Below are positions 1-5,725 of a DNA stretch of 5,736 nucleotides, in pieces. The notes beneath the pieces are model-generated. The model was not told the origin of the DNA. It searched no databases and worked only from the letters and a program-made list of their open reading frames with translations. Both the position numbers and the translations under genes were made by a program. The stretch comes from an uncultured Mogibacterium sp. (GTDB lineage Bacteria; Bacillota_A; Clostridia; Peptostreptococcales; Anaerovoracaceae): assembly GCF_938039775.1 (NCBI RefSeq), contig NZ_CALHTQ010000145.1, forward strand, positions 1 through 5,736, given 5' to 3'. Each line of letters begins with the position of its first letter. Within the stretch, counting starts at the first letter, position 1.

Positions 1-317
1 AGTCCGTACCCTTCATCAAGTCTAGATGGTATGTAATATGTAACATTATCTGTGAGTGCACCAATAACCTTCATCAGGAGAGCTGTTGAAGTTACACCAT
101 CGCAATCATAGTCACCATATATAACAATTTTAGAACCGCTATATATAGCATCTAACAACAAATCCACTCCCGCATGCATATTTGCTAGCAGGAATGGATC
201 ATATGCAAGCTTAGGGCTTGGGGAGAGGAACTCTGCGAGCTCCTCTTCTCCTTCAATGCCTCTTATTCTTAATAGTTCATTTAGCACAGGAGTGCTCTTA
301 AAAATTTCTGTATTCAT
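1..317 (-). CDS. recJ: RecJ single-stranded-DNA-specific exonuclease, N-terminal 105 residues (runs off the left edge)
   Basis: RecJ is a DHH-family 5'-3' exonuclease that degrades single-stranded DNA in recombinational and base-excision repair in the cytoplasm. The visible part carries the first DHH-superfamily motif, IVIYGDYDCDGVTSTALL (residues 64-81, acidic residues D69, D71, D73), followed by YIPSRLDEGYG (95-105), a typical RecJ block. The motif's distance from the start is normal for the family. The rest of the catalytic core and the OB domain lie outside the window. The ATG at 317 is the only plausible start: an in-frame TAA lies one codon upstream, and that TAA is also the stop of the peptidase gene. 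No Shine-Dalgarno sequence is visible before it (TTCTAAAGT), so translation is probably coupled to the upstream gene. The family call is firm; only the C-terminus is unknown. Confidence 0.93.
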   Translation of the reverse strand, partial: MNTEIFKSTPVLNELLRIRGIEGEEELAEFLSPSPKLAYDPFLLANMHAGVDLLLDAIYSGSKIVIYGDYDCDGVTSTALLMKVIGALTDNVTYYIPSRLDEGYG

Positions 318-320
318 ACT

Positions 321-1505
321 TTAGAATAAAATCATCGGGTTAACGTAGGTTCCGTTCTTAATCAAACTAAAGTGCAAGTGTGGACCTGTTGACCAGCCCG
401 TACTTCCGATATATCCAACAACCTGTCCCTTAGTTACATACTGTCCATTAGATACTGCAAATCCACTCATATGTCCATATAGAGTGGTGTATCCGTTTCC
501 AATTGAAATCATAACGCAATTACCGTAACCACCATAGTAAGATGCCTTAGTAACATATCCGTTGGCGATGGCTCTGATAGGTGTACCAGCTCTGAGTCCA
601 GAAACGTCTACTCCGTCATGATACTTCTTAGTCTTGAATATAGGGTGAACTCTCCATCCGAAAGGCGAAGTTATAGTTCCACCACTTACTGGCCACTGGT
701 ATCCACTGGAAGTAGCCGGTGTGCTTGGACGGCTTGTCGAACTCGAGCTGCTTGAGCTTGAGCTAGAACTACTTGAACTGTTCGAACTGCTTGAGCTTGA
801 GCTGCTCGAAGATGAATGGCTCTGCGCCTGAGCTGCCTGCTGCTGCCTTAACTTCTCTTCTGCCGCTGCCTGAGCTGCTGCCGCTTCAGCAGCAAGCTTA
901 TTTCCTTCAGCGTTCAGTTGATCCTGCTGCTTAGCATATTCATCTGCAAGACCCTTATACTTCTCACGGGTTGCCTCAACTTCTTTCTTATTCTGCTCGA
1001 GAATCTTCTCCTGCTTAATCTGCTGCTCCTTAAGAGTTTCTATTTCCTTATAGTCCTTCTGTAGTGAGCTGAGCAGTTTCTTGTCACTAGATAGTACTCT
1101 CTGAACCATACTCACGTTAGTTATGAGCTCACTAACATTGCCGGAGCTTAAGATAACATTGATAAATCCAGCGGTACCTGTTTTATACATCGCTCTTAGT
1201 CTCGAGTTTAGAGCTTCTGTCTGCTTGCTTACAGCAGCTTTCTTAGCTTCGAGCTTAGCCTGAGTTGCATTGATTTCTGCCTGAGCATTATTGATGTTCG
1301 CTTCAAGCTCTTCTACCTTCTTGGTAGCTTCGCCAACCTTAGCGCTGAACTCTGCAGACTTTGCACCAGCAGCTGCAGCTTCCTTCTTCTTCTTCTGGGA
1401 TTCGCTAGTTGCATACGAAGAATCTGCTGCAACAAATGACGAAACAATCATCATTAAGGTGAGTAGCAAAACCACCACACACTTTGTTTTATTCACCCTA
1501 GTCAT
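321..1505 (-). CDS. Secreted coiled-coil M23 peptidase (LytM domain), probable FtsEX-controlled murein hydrolase
   Basis: This 394-residue exported protein has four parts. The first is a signal peptide (residues 1-27: basic start, hydrophobic core 10-22, likely cut after VAA). Next comes a long Ala/Glu/Lys/Gln-rich coiled coil (about 38-228), interrupted around 102-135 by RLRAMYKTGTAGFINVILSS, a block like that in PcsB, CwlO and EnvC-type proteins. A serine linker follows (231-256), then a C-terminal M23 domain (about 270-394). The M23 zinc ligands are all present: H296 and D300 in HDGVD and H378 in HLH, with H376 and H345 as probable catalytic histidines. It should therefore be an active peptidoglycan endopeptidase outside the membrane. 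It sits directly behind ftsEX, whose ECD usually binds the coiled coil of such partners. Its ATG at 1505 follows AAGGAGG with 5-base spacing, and the TAA of ftsX forms part of that site. That FtsEX activates it is inferred from gene order and architecture. Confidence 0.9.
   Translation of the reverse strand: MTRVNKTKCVVVLLLTLMMIVSSFVAADSSYATSESQKKKKEAAAAGAKSAEFSAKVGEATKKVEELEANINNAQAEINATQAKLEAKKAAVSKQTEALNSRLRAMYKTGTAGFINVILSSGNVSELITNVSMVQRVLSSDKKLLSSLQKDYKEIETLKEQQIKQEKILEQNKKEVEATREKYKGLADEYAKQQDQLNAEGNKLAAEAAAAQAAAEEKLRQQQAAQAQSHSSSSSSSSSSSNSSSSSSSSSSSSSSTSRPSTPATSSGYQWPVSGGTITSPFGWRVHPIFKTKKYHDGVDVSGLRAGTPIRAIANGYVTKASYYGGYGNCVMISIGNGYTTLYGHMSGFAVSNGQYVTKGQVVGYIGSTGWSTGPHLHFSLIKNGTYVNPMILF
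738..815 (-). repeat. Low-complexity serine tract coding region (25 Ser and one Asn in 26 codons)
   Basis: Residues 231-256 of the M23 peptidase are eleven serines, one asparagine and fourteen serines. The codons mix the TCN family (TCA, TCT, TCG) with the AGY family (AGC, AGT) all along the tract, with short AGCTCA-type units recurring. The two serine codon families cannot interconvert by one base change without leaving serine. The mix therefore points to selection for serine as such as well as local slippage. It connects the coiled coil to the enzyme domain and is probably a flexible extracellular linker. Confidence 0.85.
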
Positions 1506-1515
1506 ACGTTCCTCC

Positions 1516-2409
1516 TTATCTATCTAGGAATCTTCTAATTGAGATTATACTTCCACAAGTACCTACCCCAACTCCGAGCGAAATGAATATTAACATTACG
1601 TTAGGAATCAAGTAGCTGGTTGGAACTACTGGCACCGACAACATCCTCATGATGTCAGGTCCAACAACTCCGATTAGTCTGGAATATATCACGTACATAA
1701 GTGCCGTAGAAATTGTCGCCGACACGAACCCGAGAATAATTCCTTCAAATAAGAATGGTCCTCTTACGAACCAGTCCGTCGCTCCGAGGTACTTCATGAT
1801 GCTGATTTCCTTGGAACGAGCAAATACAGTGAGCTTAATAGTATTAGCAACGATGATAACTGATACGATAATCAAGAAAATCATCGTGATTATGGATGCT
1901 GTCTGGATGAAGTTCGTAATTCTCTGAAGCTTTTCAACAGTATCCTGATAATACTTAATATCTTCAACACCTGATATAGATGTCGCACTCTTGGAAATCT
2001 CGTCTGCTACCGATTTGTCTTTAACATACACGAGGTATGAGTTAGGCAGTGGGTTGTCCGCAAGGCTGTCGAGCAGGTAACCATTATCACCCCAACGCTT
2101 CTTCATGATCTTAATGGCATCTGCCTTAGACCTGTACTCAACCTTGTCTACGCCCTTGGTTTCTTTGAGGCGATCACCGATATCCTTGTTCACAGCATCA
2201 GTATTGTTATCGTCCAGAAACACCTCAACTATATTGTAATCCTGCTTGATAACATTAGCAAAGAGGTCAACATTTACAAAAGATACGAAAAACAAACCGA
2301 GAATCAGCATCATCGCCGAAATCGCAAGTACCGCCGTGATGTTCATACCCTTATTACGACCAATCTGTGAAATCGACTGCTTGAGTGTGTACCTTGCTCT
2401 AGAAAACAT
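1516..2409 (-). CDS. ftsX: Cell division ABC transporter permease FtsX
   Basis: FtsX is the membrane half of FtsEX, which passes ATP-driven shape changes to a cell-wall hydrolase outside the cell. The protein has 297 residues, normal for the Gram-positive family. It has TM1 at about 24-46, an extracellular domain at about 47-165, TM2 at 168-190, TM3 at 217-243 and TM4 at 265-290. Family hallmarks are the N-terminal FSRARYTLKQSISQIGRNKGM, LADNPLPNSYLV (116-127) in the outer domain, and FARSKEISIMKYLGATDWFVRGPF around 196-219, the cytoplasmic loop before TM3. I start it at the ATG at 2409, because the protein then begins with the conserved MFSRARYT and follows a G-rich site (GAGGGGGTGGAT). The same frame stays open 33 codons upstream, but that stretch is ftsE out of frame. 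The gene overlaps the ftsE stop by 11 bases, a sign of translational coupling and equal production of the two subunits. Confidence 0.95.
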   Translation of the reverse strand: MFSRARYTLKQSISQIGRNKGMNITAVLAISAMMLILGLFFVSFVNVDLFANVIKQDYNIVEVFLDDNNTDAVNKDIGDRLKETKGVDKVEYRSKADAIKIMKKRWGDNGYLLDSLADNPLPNSYLVYVKDKSVADEISKSATSISGVEDIKYYQDTVEKLQRITNFIQTASIITMIFLIIVSVIIVANTIKLTVFARSKEISIMKYLGATDWFVRGPFLFEGIILGFVSATISTALMYVIYSRLIGVVGPDIMRMLSVPVVPTSYLIPNVMLIFISLGVGVGTCGSIISIRRFLDR

Positions 2410-3127
2410 ATTGATCCACCCCCTCGTCGTAATCGTAATACTCTTCTTCGTTGTAGAATCCATACTGCCCCTGTTCATCACGGACAATATGACCATCTTC
2501 AATTGCAACTACACGCTTATTCATCTGGTCAACGATATCCTTAGCATGTGTAACCATGAGGATTGTAGTACCGCGAATATTAATCTTATCCAAGATATCC
2601 ATAATCTCCATAGCAGTAATTGGGTCAAGGTTTCCAGTAGGCTCGTCGGCAATCAGCACTCTTGGGTTGTTGACAATTGCACGTGCAATTCCTACACGCT
2701 GCTGTTCACCAGCACTTAGCTCATTAGGGTATCTATCTTTCTTATCAAGAATACCAACGAGATCAAGTACGTACGGAACCTGCCTTCTTATATCCTTACG
2801 CTTTGCATGAACTACTTCCATAGCAAAAGCGACATTCTCATATACAGTCTTCTTCTCTAGAAGTCTGAAGTCCTGGAAAACCATCCCAATCTTCTGTCTC
2901 AGTTCAGGGATTTCTCTTCTAGATAGCCTTGTTATATCCTTCCCTGCAACTACGATGGTGCCCTTGTCAGTGCTAATCTCATTGAGAATAAGTCTAACAA
3001 AAGTAGTTTTGCCTGCACCACTAGGTCCAACAAGGAACACAAAGTCGCCCTTCTCAATGCGAACGGTTGCATTCTCTAGACCTACATTATTGCCATAATG
3101 CTTAGTAACATTCTTAAATTCGATCAT
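2399..3127 (-). CDS. ftsE: Cell division ATP-binding protein FtsE
   Basis: FtsE is the cytoplasmic ATPase of FtsEX. The 242-residue protein has all ABC motifs: Walker A GPSGAGKT (34-41), Q-loop Q85 in VFQDFRLL, signature LSAGEQQR (137-144), Walker B VLIADEP (157-163, with D161 and E162), D-loop NLDP (167-169 region) and H-loop H194. FtsE-like hallmarks are MIEFKNVTKHYG at the start, ASP-free GMVFQDFRLL, and ADEPTGNLDP. The ATG at 3127 follows AGGAGG four bases upstream; a TTG further out (3148) would place that site inside the gene, so I reject it. The last 20 residues (NEEEYYDYDEGVDQYVF) form an acidic, tyrosine-rich tail that makes the protein somewhat longer than the roughly 228 residues common for FtsE. 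The end of this tail also encodes the ribosome binding site of ftsX. It is first gene of the ftsE-ftsX-peptidase-recJ operon. Confidence 0.96.
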   Translation of the reverse strand: MIEFKNVTKHYGNNVGLENATVRIEKGDFVFLVGPSGAGKTTFVRLILNEISTDKGTIVVAGKDITRLSRREIPELRQKIGMVFQDFRLLEKKTVYENVAFAMEVVHAKRKDIRRQVPYVLDLVGILDKKDRYPNELSAGEQQRVGIARAIVNNPRVLIADEPTGNLDPITAMEIMDILDKINIRGTTILMVTHAKDIVDQMNKRVVAIEDGHIVRDEQGQYGFYNEEEYYDYDEGVDQYVF

Positions 3128-3159
3128 ATGACCTCCTAAACACACCAACAGATTGTAAT

Positions 3160-3188
3160 ATTATACACTAGAAACGCTGAAAAATAAA
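3160..3188 (-). promoter_or_regulatory. Predicted sigma-A-type promoter of the ftsE operon
   Basis: On the minus strand a perfect TATAAT lies at 3165-3160, 33 bases before the ftsE ATG, which would put transcription start near 3152 with a leader of about 25 nt. A weak T-rich -35 (TTTATT at 3188-3183) lies 17 bases upstream. The box falls between the terminator of the transporter operon and ftsE, as expected for an independent promoter. The -10 is convincing, the -35 is poor. Confidence 0.6.
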
Positions 3189-3200
3189 CAAAAGGCACTA

Positions 3201-3232
3201 TAAAAGCACGGCATATCATCCCTATACCGTGC
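3201..3232 (-). terminator. Intrinsic terminator of the amino-acid transporter operon
   Basis: On the minus strand GCACGGTATA and TATGCCGTGC form a 10-base-pair stem with loop GGGATGA, followed at once by TTTTATAG. One pair is a U-G wobble in minus-strand RNA but an A-C mismatch in plus-strand RNA, which fits function on the minus strand. It lies about 105 bases after the stop of the ATPase gene, just ahead of the ftsE promoter. The U-run is short, so efficiency may be moderate. Confidence 0.75.
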
Positions 3233-3337
3233 CCAAAATTAACGATTTTATCCGAAACCTTCATATAAAAACTAAATAGCGCAAAATATTGTTGTGCAAA
3301 CTCCCAGAACCACAATATATCTGTATTTTATAAGGGA

Positions 3338-4057
3338 TTAACTCAAAACCTTGGATAGGAAATTCTTAGTTCTCTCCTCAGATGGATTTACAAGAACCTC
3401 TTCTGGTGTTCCTTGCTCAACAATAACGCCCTCATCCATGAAGATAACTTTATCAGCAACTTCCTTGGCAAACCCCATCTCGTGAGTAACAACTATCATC
3501 GCAAGACCTTCCTTGGCGAGATCTTTCATTACATCGAGAACTTCTCCAACCATCTCAGGATCTAGTGCAGATGTCGGTTCATCAAATAGCATAATCTCAG
3601 GATCCATAGCTAAAGCTCTTGCGATTGCAACACGTTGCTGCTGCCCGCCTGACAGCGAACGCGGATATGCGTTAGCTTTATTATCTAGGCCCACCCTCGT
3701 CAAAAGTTCCATCGCCTTAGCCTCTGCCTCCACCTTGCTCACACCCTTAACGTTGATAGGTGCGCATGTAACGTTCTCAAGCACCGTCATATGCGGAAAC
3801 AGATTGAAGTTCTGAAATACCATGCCCATTTTAGTTCTGATTTCATTGATATTCTGGTTTGTTACTAGCTCTCCATCGATAAAAACTTCTCCAGAGGTTG
3901 GAACTTCAAGTAAGTTGATGCATCTTAGCATAGTCGATTTACCAGATCCTGACGGTCCTACAATACACAGAACCTCTGATTCACTTACGGTCTGATCGAT
4001 GCCCTTGAGCACTTCGTTATTTCCGTATGATTTATAAAGCTTCTTAATCTCTATCAT
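3338..4057 (-). CDS. Polar amino-acid ABC transporter ATP-binding protein (GlnQ/HisP type)
   Basis: This cytoplasmic ATPase drives uptake of a polar amino acid through the membrane protein encoded just upstream. The 239 residues match the usual length. Motifs are Walker [10 protein letters not shown] (34-42), Q-loop Q82 in [19 protein letters not shown], signature LSGGQQQR (135-142), Walker B IMLFDEP (155-161, D159, E160), D-loop [11 protein letters not shown] and H-loop H192 in [18 protein letters not shown] and [14 protein letters not shown] are hallmarks of the polar amino-acid family. Start: ATG at 4057, which overlaps the upstream stop as TAATG, with GGAGG nine bases before it inside the permease gene. 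The substrate (for example glutamine, cystine, arginine or histidine) cannot be read from the ATPase. Confident for family, open for substrate. Confidence 0.95.
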   Translation of the reverse strand: MIEIKKLYKSYGNNEVLKGIDQTVSESEVLCIVGPSGSGKSTMLRCINLLEVPTSGEVFIDGELVTNQNINEIRTKMGMVFQNFNLFPHMTVLENVTCAPINVKGVSKVEAEAKAMELLTRVGLDNKANAYPRSLSGGQQQRVAIARALAMDPEIMLFDEPTSALDPEMVGEVLDVMKDLAKEGLAMIVVTHEMGFAKEVADKVIFMDEGVIVEQGTPEEVLVNPSEERTKNFLSKVLS

Positions 4058-4773
4058 TATGCCGCTCCTCCCTCGAGAACTGGTTTATTATCTTCTTCCA
4101 CTACTTCCTTTTTGCTTCCCTTGCCACGTTCTTCCAAAACTGCAATCAGCTTGGAAAGAGGCAATGTAAGAACTAGGTACGCAAGCGCAACACCGATATA
4201 TGCTGGGAATGCCTGATAAGTGGCCGCATTAAGCAGTGTTCCCTTGCGCAGAATTTCAACTACTCCTACATAGCTCAATACCGACGTCTCCTTTATAAGA
4301 GTTACAAACTCATTTCCAACTGCAGGTAGTATGATCTTAACCGCCTGAGGGATAATAATAATCCTCATCGCCATAGCCTTACTCATACCGAGCGACCTTG
4401 CCGCTTCCATCTGACCTTTATCCACCGCCTGAATGCCGCTTCGTATTACTTCAGACATATAAGCGGCGCTATTAAGCCCACAAACGATTATTGCAGGAAT
4501 AATAAGGCTTGCCCACTTAAAGTAAAACACATGAGACTGCATAAACTGCGGTACTCCATAGGCGAAAATAAGTGCCTGCACAATCATCGGTGTACCTCTC
4601 ACTATATCAACATACAGTTTCGAAATCCAGCTGATGAATTTATTTTTTGAAGTTCTCATGATGGCAATCAAGAGTCCGATTACCGAACCCATGACAACTG
4701 ATAATATACTTACGAACACTGTTGCGGGAATGCCCTGACACGCAACTAGAAAACCTTTGATATAACCGCCCAT
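4057..4773 (-). CDS. Polar amino-acid ABC transporter permease (HisM/GlnP type)
   Basis: This is the membrane channel of an amino-acid importer, probably acting as a homodimer because only one permease gene is present. The 238 residues contain hydrophobic segments at about 14-38, 62-78, 88-108, 140-152 and 187-210. Family motifs are [12 protein letters not shown] (55-66), the EAA loop beginning [13 protein letters not shown] (123-135, conserved G129) that docks onto the ATPase, and [18 protein letters not shown] (154-171). The C-terminus carries a charged tail of about 25 residues ([17 protein letters not shown]) beyond the last membrane segment. The ATG at 4773 follows TAAGGAA with seven-base spacing and begins with the typical [14 protein letters not shown]. 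No solute-binding domain is fused to it, and no gene for one lies beside it. It shares a one-base overlap with the ATPase gene. Confidence 0.94.
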   Translation of the reverse strand: MGGYIKGFLVACQGIPATVFVSILSVVMGSVIGLLIAIMRTSKNKFISWISKLYVDIVRGTPMIVQALIFAYGVPQFMQSHVFYFKWASLIIPAIIVCGLNSAAYMSEVIRSGIQAVDKGQMEAARSLGMSKAMAMRIIIIPQAVKIILPAVGNEFVTLIKETSVLSYVGVVEILRKGTLLNAATYQAFPAYIGVALAYLVLTLPLSKLIAVLEERGKGSKKEVVEEDNKPVLEGGAA

Positions 4774-4814
4774 TTTGATTCCTTACTTTCTATTTAATCT
4801 CTAACAATACACAT

Positions 4815-4843
4815 ATGGTAGCACTAATTTACCTGTAAATCAA
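4815..4843 (-). promoter_or_regulatory. Predicted extended -10 promoter of the transporter operon
   Basis: On the minus strand TTGATT (4843-4838) and TACCAT (4820-4815) are separated by exactly 17 bases, and TGC precedes the -10, giving an extended TGn motif. Each hexamer matches the sigma-A consensus at four of six positions. Transcription would start near 4808, leaving a leader of about 35 nt before the permease ATG. No riboswitch or attenuator hairpin is visible in that leader. Confidence 0.55.
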
Positions 4844-4911
4844 TAATTTTCTGTATTTATTTTAGTTTTCTAGTATATTTATGCAGTAAAAGAAAGAGGG
4901 CTTAATTTCAT

Positions 4912-4957
4912 TGAAAATTAAAACAGGTGTTAGCCTGTGGCTAGCTAACACCTGTTT
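4912..4957 (-). terminator. Strong intrinsic terminator of the small membrane-protein cassette
   Basis: Two 14-base arms (4921-4934 and 4944-4957) are perfect reverse complements around a nine-base loop. On the minus strand the stem runs into TTTTAATTTTC, a U-rich tail, while the plus-strand exit (AGGTCAC) has none. It sits 19 bases after the stop codon at 4977 and ends the upstream unit before the transporter promoter. Confidence 0.85.
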
Positions 4958-4976
4958 AGGTCACATCTTACTATTC

Positions 4977-5147
4977 TTACTTATGCTCAAAATTATTTTG
5001 TCCAAAGATTAGACAAATCAGGACATATACAGCAGCTACCGCCCCTAAAGCAGCAAATCCGCACCTAGTGGTTACTGCAAAGAAGCCTACCGATATTCCT
5101 AGTATGAACGCGCTGTTATTAATATATCCTCCGATTATTATTTCCAC
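4977..5147 (-). CDS. Hypothetical small membrane protein, homologous to the C-terminal half of its upstream neighbour; possibly a relic
   Basis: I do not recognise this protein. With a GTG start at 5147 it has 56 residues: VEIIIGGYINNS, then two hydrophobic segments (about 12-24 and 28-47) and a polar end, QNNFEHK. From NNS on, 15 of 38 residues equal those in the upstream protein's C-terminal hairpin (NNS...ISV.FFA.....G..A.G...A.Y..I), so the two frames are related by duplication. The start is doubtful. GTG (5147) and TTG (5198) lie inside the upstream gene and lack a ribosome binding site. The only good site, GGAGG at 5128-5132, is followed four bases later by an in-frame ATT (5123) that could act as a rare AUU start, giving 48 residues. 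It overlaps the upstream stop by ten bases if GTG is used. It may be translated by coupling, or it may be the remains of a longer paralogue. A strong terminator follows. Confidence 0.5.
   Translation of the reverse strand: MEIIIGGYINNSAFILGISVGFFAVTTRCGFAALGAVAAVYVLICLIFGQNNFEHK
5128..5132 (-). promoter_or_regulatory. Shine-Dalgarno-like GGAGG without a canonical start codon
   Basis: GGAGG on the minus strand follows directly after the stop of the 118-residue membrane protein. In the next 25 bases there is no ATG, GTG, TTG or CTG in any frame; the only near-start in the open frame is ATT at 5123, four bases away. The site decides between an AUU-initiated protein and a non-expressed remnant. 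Confidence 0.45.
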
Positions 5148-5494
5148 TCGAATATACTGATAAACGCATATAGTGCAATTTCGATTCCAAATGCACAAAG
5201 TCCGTACGCCAGATTACTTGCAAAAAAGAAAACACTTATCGCAATCATCAGGGAACTATTATTAACGCCTAAGTGAAACGGAGAACTCTCAGCACCCCAG
5301 AATAGAGTTAAATCATTCTTGATTTCCCATAATGCGAGAGCAAAACCATAAACCAGAAAGAATATAGCTATCACAAATTGCACTTTAGAGGACAGCTGTA
5401 TTAGTTCAGACTTATTGATGATAATTCTACCTAGAAGCAGTAGTGTAGTAAAAATTACAGTGCATACTATTTGCCTAAATCTTCTTATCTCCAT
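5138..5494 (-). CDS. Hypothetical membrane protein of 118 residues
   Basis: I do not recognise this protein. It begins with a basic stretch (MEIRRFRQ) and has hydrophobic segments at about 9-25, 40-57, 82-96 and 98-115, suggesting three or four membrane passes with a positively charged N-terminus inside. The loop between segments two and three is polar and aromatic (EIKNDLTLFWGAESSPFHLG). There is no signal-peptide cleavage site, and no catalytic or metal motif that I can name. The ATG at 5494 follows AGGAAG with good spacing (TAGGAAGATTATG); a TTG seven codons further out (5515) has no such site. The C-terminal 40 residues recur in the next frame downstream. The base composition is poorer in GC than the transporter and division genes. 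The gene seems to belong to its own unit, with a promoter near 5671-5699 and the terminator at 4912-4957. Confidence 0.75.
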   Translation of the reverse strand: MEIRRFRQIVCTVIFTTLLLLGRIIINKSELIQLSSKVQFVIAIFFLVYGFALALWEIKNDLTLFWGAESSPFHLGVNNSSLMIAISVFFFASNLAYGLCAFGIEIALYAFISIFEWK

Positions 5495-5547
5495 AATCTT
5501 CCTACATTTGTGCAAATCAAAATTATTAAATACTCATAATTGTAAAA
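5495..5547. other. AT-rich spacer between the possible leader peptide and the membrane protein gene
   Basis: These 53 bases hold the AGGAAG ribosome binding site (within 5497-5502) of the 118-residue protein. I see no convincing promoter pair or hairpin in the rest. Confidence 0.5.
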
Positions 5548-5637
5548 TCAGTCGATATCTATATTTTTAAATCTTTTTCTAATATAATAATTTGCATATA
5601 CATCTATCACTTTTTTAAGTATCATAAACTGCTTCAT
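5548..5637 (-). CDS. Possible 29-residue basic peptide (small ORF)
   Basis: This short frame runs from ATG (5637) to TGA (5550-5548). It encodes MKQFMILKKVIDVYANYYIR plus a nine-residue end, KRFKNIDID. The peptide is rich in Lys, Arg, Tyr and Ile, with 4-5 charged residues in its middle that could give an amphipathic helix. It lies about 27 nt after the predicted transcription start and 53 bases ahead of the membrane protein gene, so it would be first in that operon. Its ribosome binding site is weak (TTGGATAGAC). In DNA this AT-rich an open frame of 30 codons could occur by chance, so the gene status rests mainly on position. It could equally be untranslated leader. Confidence 0.3.
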   Translation of the reverse strand: MKQFMILKKVIDVYANYYIRKRFKNIDID

Positions 5638-5670
5638 AGTCTATCCAAATTACAAAGTATTTTTATATAG

Positions 5671-5699
5671 ATTGTATAATTCCTATATAATATTAACAA
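5671..5699 (-). promoter_or_regulatory. Predicted sigma-A-type promoter of the membrane-protein cassette
   Basis: On the minus strand TTGTTA (5699-5694) and TACAAT (5676-5671) are 17 bases apart, with four and five of six consensus matches. The surroundings are very AT-rich, as usual upstream of Gram-positive promoters. Start of transcription would be near 5664. A 12-base palindrome lies 14 bases upstream of the -35 box. Confidence 0.55.
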
Positions 5700-5713
5700 A
5701 ATTCTTTCATAAA

Positions 5714-5725
5714 TTGCAATTGCAA
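5714..5725. promoter_or_regulatory. Perfect 12-base palindrome TTGCAATTGCAA, possible operator
   Basis: TTGCAATTGCAA is its own reverse complement and lies just upstream of the predicted -35 box at 5694-5699, where an activator or dimeric regulator could bind. The flanks continue as AT-rich CAATT-type repeats. The arms are short and the region is AT-rich, so chance is a real alternative. No regulator gene is visible in the window. Confidence 0.3.

Noticed and set aside
738..815. Minisatellite or CRISPR-like array from the AGCTCA units
   Set aside because: The units are short, irregular and inside a gene, and all encode serine; no spacer structure exists.
2410..2508. 33-codon N-terminal extension of ftsX
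   Set aside because: The stretch is the 3' part of ftsE in another frame. Conserved FtsX sequence begins at the ATG at 2409, which has a suitable ribosome binding site.
2246..2719. 157-codon open frame on the plus strand
   Set aside because: It lies wholly antisense to ftsE and ftsX, shows no family motif and has no ribosome binding site; it is a codon-bias shadow. The other plus-strand frames (1291-1527, 1649-1927, 2556-2810, 3513-3815) fail for the same reason.
3128..3148. Seven-codon extension of ftsE from a TTG
   Set aside because: It would put the AGGAGG site inside the gene; the ATG at 3127 gives the conserved MIEFKNV start.
3279..3297. Hairpin GCGCAA / TTGTGC in the spacer after the ATPase gene
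   Set aside because: Six pairs with one G-U in plus-strand RNA only, no U-run, and no plus-strand gene to serve.
4774..4920. Riboswitch or T-box in front of the transporter operon
   Set aside because: The predicted leader is only about 35 nt long and has no stem-loop or T-box-like sequence. The only strong hairpin upstream belongs to the preceding unit.
5495..5515. Seven-codon extension of the 118-residue membrane protein from a TTG
   Set aside because: The AGGAAG site lies inside this stretch and fits the ATG at 5494.
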